DNA of 64,000 nucleotides from Zanthoxylum bungeanum (taxonomy: Eukaryota > Streptophyta > Magnoliopsida > Sapindales > Rutaceae), in NCBI GenBank assembly GCA_019454045.1, contig SKCR01035581.1, positions 124,001-188,000 on the forward strand, in the 5' to 3' direction. A program made the translations under genes and the position numbers. Shown here one piece after another: positions 57,801 through 64,000 of the stretch; position 1 is the stretch's first letter, and every line of letters starts with the position of its first letter. The notes under the pieces were generated by a model. That model worked only from the letters and a program-made list of their open reading frames with translations. It ran no database searches and had not been told where the DNA came from.

Positions 57801-58690
57801 ACATGCCCAATTGCAAACTTTGACTTTATCTCCTCTAGAATAGTCAATTAATTCTCCAAGAATTATAAATTGCAATTTTAATACTTCTTAAATCTAAAAT
57901 TAGATTTATGACAAGTATATTAAATTAATCATTAAAGTCATCATCACATAAATCTTCCAAAGATTTTATGCTCTACTTTTTGGCTTAATTTTGGCTTAAG
58001 GTATAATAAGTTATTTTATCAAATAAAGTAACCTATTATTTATTCCCAATTTGAAAATTAAATTATTAAAATATTTTAATCCCAAATTATATTTTAAATA
58101 TCCAACTTTTCAATTTTATCTTGATTACAATAGTCCAACTATTTAATCAACGATTAGTGGTACTATATATATTATAATGATTATAATAGTCCAACTATAT
58201 AATCAAATATAATCCAAATTAATTAACCTCAATTACATTGATTACTATAATCCAATTATAAAATCAACTGTAAACTGAAATTAATTAATTCAAATATATT
58301 GATTAATATAATCCAATTATATATAATCAAGTATAATACAGTCCAACTGTTTATTAAAACAACAATTTAAATATTAGTCCAACTAACATTTAATATTACG
58401 ACGAAATAATTTAAATGAGCGCGTATGGCGAGTAATTGAACGAGTATTGCAAATTCAATTCTTGCCTCCCACATATTTTCGTCGAGCCTCTAACCCTCTG
58501 TCGAGTACTCGGGAAACCGTGTTTCCTAGTGGGCTAGGGTCCCGTTAAATATCACACAATCTTGACTTTGGCCAACAAATTGTATGATATTAACTAGGTA
58601 GATCTCTAAGATCAATTGGATCTCATCCAACTCCTAGATCCAGTAGGTGGACATCCAAGTCCCCAAACATATATCTTATATATGTCTATA
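54859..58690 (-). pseudogene. Copia-2 gag-pol, heavily degenerate
   Basis: Minus-strand copia pol with many stops, in the order protease (about 57560-57200), integrase (57100-56600), linker (56450-56200), RT (56130-55480) and RNase H (55430-54900), then the LTR. It is colinear with Copia-3 pol and carries the same stops: TAA at 57463-57465 and TAG at 57457-57459 correspond to 28503-28511 in Copia-3. Both copies also share the loss of most of gag. The right part (58000-58690) is leader sequence. Confidence 0.85.
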
Positions 58691-58902
58691 CATCGAATGT
58701 ATACCCTAACCTTTTTCCTCTGAATCAACTAGGCCTTGGCTTTGGCACAACAAACCTAGTGATCCCAGTCAAGCGCGGACCCATTGACATAGAAGCTTCG
58801 TAATCAATGTCAATGGACAGAAGTGGTCTTGACTTTGGCCAACAAACCACAACTTGGACACGACACCGATATGTAACAAAGCCTCGTGATTAAAACACAT
58901 CT
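58691..58902 (-). other. Copia-2 leader remnant fused to its 5' LTR
   Basis: Matches the Copia-3 leader at about 27060-27260, which normally lies some 1.7 kb downstream of the LTR. Here it joins the LTR directly at GTATTCAAAGATGTG, so the LTR end (50 bp), PBS and first part of the leader were deleted. The ORF at 58769-59089 spans this junction and is accidental. Confidence 0.8.
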
Positions 58903-60951
58903 TTGAATACACATCAAAGGAGGTGCGGAATTCATACTCACATTGATGGGTTTTGATGAAATGAAGAATACAAGCCTTCAAGCTCCCTCCATCAGCTCGC
59001 CCAAGGCTTCTCCTTGCTGTGGACTGCTCGGTTTTGGTGGTGGTGGTCTCCTCCATGTTCGGCCATTGAACACTCCATTGAAGCTCCAAGCTTCAAGCTT
59101 TCCAAGCTCACAAATTCGTTTCCCTATCACCATAATATAACCCATGTGTGTGCTAGCACTCTTGTTTTGCAACAAAAACTCTCACTTGCTTCTCTTTCAA
59201 TTCTGCAGTGACCAAAATGAAGAAGAAGATGAAATGGCTCTAAGCCGTGAATGAGAGGAGAAGAAAAGAAGGAAAACGTGAATGGAGAGAGAGAGAAAAG
59301 GTAAATGGTTTTACTTATATATTTATTTTATTTCCCAAAATAAAATCAAATACAAAAAGCATTTACATTTACCAAGTACAAAAGTCAAAAAGCAAAAAGC
59401 CTATTAATGCTTTTCCAACAACCATTTACTATTCACATCAAGTCACTTTAATAAAGTGACAACAGGTCATGTCACATCACTCAAAATGACAAGTGATTTG
59501 ACGATTGATGCGACTAGCGATATGACGCACGATTTGACTTGCGTTGCCGCACTCGAATTCGAAATGCGAATGCGCTCGCAAATAATCCCGGGCTCGGGTT
59601 TGCTAATTCAAATTAACGAATTTTCCGTTGCGTCGTAATTAAATGATTACGCCTAGTGAAATCACTATTTACGTCGCTAACGAATTAATTCTAAATTAAT
59701 TTGTTCGCCCGAATTAAAATTTAATTTTAATTCCGCGTCGAAATCCAATTTCTTATAATATATCGAATATATTATTTTATCGATTAATTCCAAATTAATC
59801 GTTCTCTCTCTTTAATTAATATTTTATCCCAGATAAAATATCTCCGCAATTAATCCCAGATTAATTCTCTCTCTCTTCTAATTAATCCAAGATTAATTAA
59901 AGTGCAAGTTATACATCATCGGTGAATCTTCAGGAAGCGACCCATGAGATCTCCAGATATGTTGGCAGTAAATACGGTCGTCGGATTATCCGAACACGTA
60001 AGCACCTCGTACTACGTTTATACCGATTTACAGACAAAGTTGGCTTCTAGCAAAGCGCCATGCCTACCCAATTCTCCAGAAAATTTTTTACAGGAATATA
60101 TAGATCTGTATCAAGCGTAGTATACCGTAGTATTGTGTATATCGGCCCAGTATCGGATAGTCACGTGCTAGGCCTGGGGCTGGATTTGTGTCTGCCCCGT
60201 ACGAAGCACATGTCGGATGTCTGGTAACTAGTCTCTATAATCTGATATACATGACCTTGTCATAATATCCCGATGGCCGCGCAGCACTTAAGAGCACTAA
60301 TACCGTATCCTGCGTGACATCATCTCCAATATGACTGAAGTGATACTTCCGTCTTGACATCACACCCAATACACTACGACTCTCTGCTAAACCCAGAAGT
60401 GGTGTACGCAGAACCGGTTAAAGCCCTGTACCACCAAGACCAAAGTCTATCGATTATCGTAAGTATTAGCGATGTAAGTCTCAGGTTAAGACCATACACA
60501 CCTACCCTGATTTCGGCCTCCCATAGACACAATATCATAATACCAATGAGATTCCGAGGGGTCTATCCAGAACGAAGCTGTTTCCCGTACCATCGGTGAA
60601 ACACGACCTCCTATCGCACTTGCATAAGTATCCAATACTTATATATATGAGAACTATGCCGTTGTGTCCTCACAACGCACACAAGTGCAATACTAGCCTA
60701 TTCCGCATTATCGATGTCCAGTCTCGATAATACTCCGGCTAGGGATATTTAATGATTAATCCTTCGTGGACTGATACTGTCTCATATCATCTCAATCCAG
60801 GAACTAATCATATGGACCTCTCTTCATTTTATACATCTATGGTGATCTAATCACAAATGATGAGAGTGCAATTTCCTTGTCACATAGTTAATTTGTACAA
60901 CAACACCGTGATCTGTACAAATAGTGACGCTATGGGTCATATTATCCAACA
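58903..60951 (-). repeat. Copia-2 5' LTR, lacking last 50 bp
   Basis: Nearly the same as the 3' LTR (52803-54847), with mostly small indels between them. The hairpin ladder is at about 59690-59900. Confidence 0.9.
59679..59898 (-). other. Hairpin ladder in Copia-2 5' LTR
   Basis: Same seven inverted repeats as in the 3' LTR, with scattered substitutions in the first two (59700 and 59720 regions). The last one has loop CAA where the 3' LTR has CTA, still fitting the C-N-A rule on this strand. Confidence 0.88.
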
Positions 60952-60956
60952 AATCT

Positions 60957-61693
60957 CACTTGCAATTGAAATTTCCTTGGGGTTTTCACATGTACCAAGA
61001 TTAAATGCATTTGTCTTATTGAGTCAATGTCAAATATTCTCATGTCATGCATGTTATGATACAGACTAATAGGAAAAGACTAGAACAAGTAAGCAAAATC
61101 AATGTCTTTATTATTAATGAATGCAGGATTACAATCAAATAAGTCAGGAAAATAAACATCTTCGTAATTTGCAGTCTTGTCTTCTTTCGTCTTCTTGCTT
61201 TCTTCGAGTGTCAGATTCTCCAACTGCAGTAGTTCTTCTTCCCATTTATCTTCCTCTTTTGCAACTTCCTCTGCCTGTGGTTCTTTACCCATCACATCCT
61301 CGAAGATTTCGAATCCCGGTACTATGATCCTATTGACTTCTATGGGTTCAGGCTCTTCTTGATATCCTGTGGCTTTCACAAAGTATTCCATCAGCTTCAT
61401 CTTTTTTTATTGGTCTTTGGCTCATTCCCATCGGATTCATACCCCAATCCTCTCTTAGTGGTATGTCCCTTGAAATCTGGTAGTGCCCTTATTCCCTAGC
61501 CTCTAGCACTCAAACCTGTGCCCGGCTCATATTTCATTCATTCCATGATTCTAGCCACTTTAGGGTCCACCAATTCGTTGAAGTTTGCTGCCACTTGGAA
61601 CCTTGTGAAAGACTGTATATCTAAAGCAGCAATAGTATTGTCTACTTCAGCCCTGATGGTGACGACTTCCTCTCCATGCAGGAACTTAATAAC
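60957..61693 (-). pseudogene. Gypsy-2 segment between protease and RT
   Basis: Minus-strand coding remnant upstream of RT. At 61693-61540 lies the part following the protease (V-I-K-F-L-H-G-E-E). A glycine-rich G-patch-like stretch (E-P-G-T-G-L-x-A-R-G and G-L-G-Y) at 61545-61425 follows, as in other TAT polyproteins. An acidic linker is open at 61400-61080. A stop ends this frame at 61080, and another frame leads to the RT entry across the Copia-2 insertion site. It is cut at 61693 by TAT-3; gag and the 5' LTR are outside the window. Confidence 0.75.
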
Positions 61694-63897
61694 TGTAGGC
61701 ATTGCATTTTTGCATATAAATCCCGATGATGAGTCTCGTATGGAGACACTACCTCTTTAGTTGTGGAAGCCACGAGAAACAGACGTCAGAAGGGAATAGT
61801 CAAGAATTGACACATTCTTGGATTTAATTCGCTAGAGTAGCTTCGGGTTCGCTTGTTGGACCTCCGTTTTGAAACACACCCTTAGCCCAAAACCCCATAA
61901 ACCATACACCAAGCCCTTTAAATAACAATCAAAACATTTAAAACACATGTCACAAATTAAAACCAATTAAATTGAAATTAAAATTAAATCCAATTAAAAT
62001 TAAATCCAAATAAATTAAAACCAATTAAAACCAATTAAATTAAGTTAAATCAAATTAAATCACCTTTCCAAATTAAATAAAACATAAATTAATTTAAATT
62101 AAAGTAAATCCCTAATTTAATTAAATCACCTACCAATTTAAATAAATCATATCCTTAATTAAAAAGAACAAATCAAATCAATTCCCCTAATTAAAGATTT
62201 TCCCTATCACATAATAATTAAAAATATCTCTCAATTAATACACAAATTCTATTCCTTCTCCAACAAGGTAAACCCCCTCCCTTAGCCTATAAAAAGAACC
62301 CTTAACCCACACATTCAACCCTGGCTCATTCACACAAAAATACCCCAAGCTAATGCTCACGGCTAAAACACAAAAAAATAAATAAACCATAGTTCCTCAC
62401 TAAATACGTCCATAGCCTGCTTCAACTCACTGCCGCCTAAACAAACTTGCCTCCTCACAGCCCCTTAGCCTTCATCACACCACGTAGCCTTCACCTTGCC
62501 CTCAAATTAACGCCACAGTAAATCAACGCCAAAGCCCCCTAACACACTGCCACGCCAACATCCCCACTACATCACGTCCCAAGCCCTAAAACCCACGCAT
62601 CACTCATTCCTCAAGCCCTCTCGCCAATACCATTCAACGCATCAGCCCACTCACGTAAAGCACCTTCCACTTAGCTCAGGCACCTTAACTCACACCAATT
62701 GCCGCTTGCCCTCACGCAACCAAAACCACTCGCAACCCTCTCGCCAACTACATAGTCCTCATGCCTATACACCACTCGCATCCCTCTTGCCAACTACACA
62801 AGCCTTCGCACATTAACCCTCACTGCCAGCCCAGTTCAGCCGCACATTAACCCCCAAACAGCCCTAAAAATGCACTAAAAATAGTCCCAAAAGCTTCCCC
62901 AAAATAGTCCAAAAACCACAGCCCAAACCAGTCCAAATAAACCGCAAAATAGTCCCTTACTTACCCTAAAACATTGACCAGAAAATACAACAAAAATAGC
63001 AGCGAACCGGAGTGAAAACAGTAGTCCAAACAGTGAAACAACGAGGAAAAATGTTGGATCAGTGAACCAGAAAAGTTACGGAATATCAACCTTTCTGACG
63101 GCCGTGTAACACGCTTCCGAGAGACGACAAAAGAGGTTAGACCTGAGGGCACCTTCTTAATTTATTATCTTTCATTTTTATTATTTATTTTAATATATTA
63201 TTGCACGAAGTCGTTTGTTGAGGCATGATGTGAATTCCGGATGAACGGAATGCGTGTTCTCTTTTGTGGTATATTAGATGGAAACCCGGACGTAAATTCC
63301 GTAGCAGAATCCGAACAGAAGGTAGTGCGGTTTGCACTCGGGATACAATGCCACGTACTACTTAAGAGACACACGTATTTCGTTTCATCCAACCTTGTAT
63401 TCGAGCATGAGTTAGTCTAGTATGTTATTTAGTTATTCATTTTTAAGCATGATTAGTTATTTATTTTGCGTTTGGAATTTGCATTATGTTTATGTTGTTA
63501 TTTGTTTTCCGCATTATATAATTGAAATATGTTCATGAGATTGCCGTGTGTTGTCGTGTGTTATGATGACTTACTTTCCAAGCATGCAAATTTAGACATA
63601 AGTTTTATCTTTATGAACATGAACTACATATAGGTTGTTCTTGAGCATGTTGCGTAGATTCAGTTAGTTTATTGCACAAATCATATCATTACAAGTGGCA
63701 TAAGTAAGGGACCATTCTGAACCCAACGGTTTGAGGTCTTCCATTGCGAGGGGTGACTGCGGCCTTAAATCTTTGTCACAGTTCACACTGGGTGGCGACT
63801 CCATGTTATTTCTCTGGTTTAGTTCCCTCGCAAACTATTCCGTACTCACAAGTAGGCCGCGAGCCTAGAACAACGTCGCCAATTTCTGTGTCCTACA
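61694..63897 (+). mobile_element. TAT-3 5' LTR
   Basis: 2204 bp, TGTAGGCATTGC to GTGTCCTACA, with a TATA box TATAAAAAG at 62288-62296. Its end region (63700-63810) holds the block conserved in all TAT LTRs here, including TGGCGACTCCA at 63793. It is a different subfamily from the TAT-derivative LTRs (shorter, diverged in the middle) and is inserted in Gypsy-2 in opposite orientation. The left flank is ATAAC; the other end is beyond the window, so the duplication cannot be checked. Confidence 0.88.
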
Positions 63898-63900
63898 GTC

Positions 63901-63918
63901 TGGCGACTCCACTGGGGA
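63901..63918 (+). promoter_or_regulatory. Primer binding site, TAT-3
   Basis: TGGCGACTCCACTGGGGA, three bases after the LTR end. It is the intact version of the sites at 14154 and 20589 and fits the tRNA-Arg type reported for TAT/Ogre elements. Confidence 0.8.
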
Positions 63919-64000
63919 CAGAGAATTGGCCCCGAAATAATGCCTTGTAGTGATTGTAATTTGTGCTTTAGTTAACTGTGTCTACCGTAGGTTGAAAGGG
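63919..64000 (+). other. TAT-3 leader, start
   Basis: First 82 bases of the leader, matching 14172-14235 of the TAT-derivative (AGAGAATTGGCCCCGAAATA). The element continues to the right. Confidence 0.8.

Larger units (their letters stand above)
52753..60951 (-). mobile_element. Copia-2, degenerate copia element, TSD AACCT/AATCT
   Basis: Minus-strand Ty1/copia element inserted in Gypsy-2 just upstream of RT. Flanks are AACCT (52748-52752) and AATCT (60952-60956), a 4-of-5 match. Taking out the element and one copy restores an uninterrupted Gypsy-2 frame across the site. 3' LTR 52753-54847, 5' LTR 58903-60951 (lacking its last 50 bp), pol remnants between. It is the sister lineage of Copia-3 with the same pol lesions. 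It has no PBS. Confidence 0.88.

Noticed and set aside
58769..59089. 106-codon minus-strand ORF
   Set aside because: Spans the deletion join between Copia-2 LTR and leader; part of it is repeated in the other LTR at 52786-52989.

Overview
This window is nuclear DNA of a flowering plant, probably a eudicot, from a repeat-rich intergenic region. It is AT-rich and I found no convincing host gene. Almost all of it can be assigned to LTR retrotransposons (Ty1/copia and Ty3/gypsy) inserted into one another. The species cannot be named from the sequence. Element names used here (Copia-1 to -4, Gypsy-1, Gypsy-2, TAT-derivative, TAT-3) are local labels.

Layout. 1-4206: degenerate minus-strand Copia-4 (protease, gag, leader, LTR-like DNA). 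4207-35527: Gypsy-1 (plus strand, chromovirus-type gag/protease/RT), cut into six coding pieces by (a) a short minus-strand copia LTR, 6082-6838, TSD GGTTG; (b) a 2.2-kb patchwork, 9236-11430; (c) a 21.4-kb composite, 11530-32921, TSD CCAAA/CCAAG; (d) a minus-strand solo copia LTR, 33118-35085, TSD GTGTT. The composite is a non-coding TAT-group derivative with the structure LTR-internal-LTR-internal-LTR. Its third LTR is split by Copia-3 (23242-32338, TSD CATAT). 35528-61693: Gypsy-2, a minus-strand TAT-group element with two RNase H domains and an antisense reading frame near its 3' LTR. Its integrase is split by the nearly complete Copia-1 (39944-50058, TSD TTTTC), and the stretch just before its RT is split by the degenerate minus-strand Copia-2 (52753-60951, TSD AACCT/AATCT). 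61694-64000: the 5' LTR, primer binding site and first leader bases of TAT-3 (plus), which runs off the window.

How the pieces relate. Copia-1, -2, -3, the solo LTR and the short LTR belong to one superfamily with LTRs of about 2 kb. Copia-1 keeps every gag-pol domain, although in several frames. Copia-2 and Copia-3 share the same stop codons in pol, so they look like a non-autonomous lineage moved by an intact relative. The TAT-derivative keeps the 3' architecture of Gypsy-2 (antisense ORF remnant, then minisatellite, then polypurine tract) but has lost pol.

Most unusual feature. The long copia LTRs carry a ladder of near-perfect short hairpins whose 3-nt loops all read T-N-G on the LTR sense strand. 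The ladder recurs in seven LTRs here.
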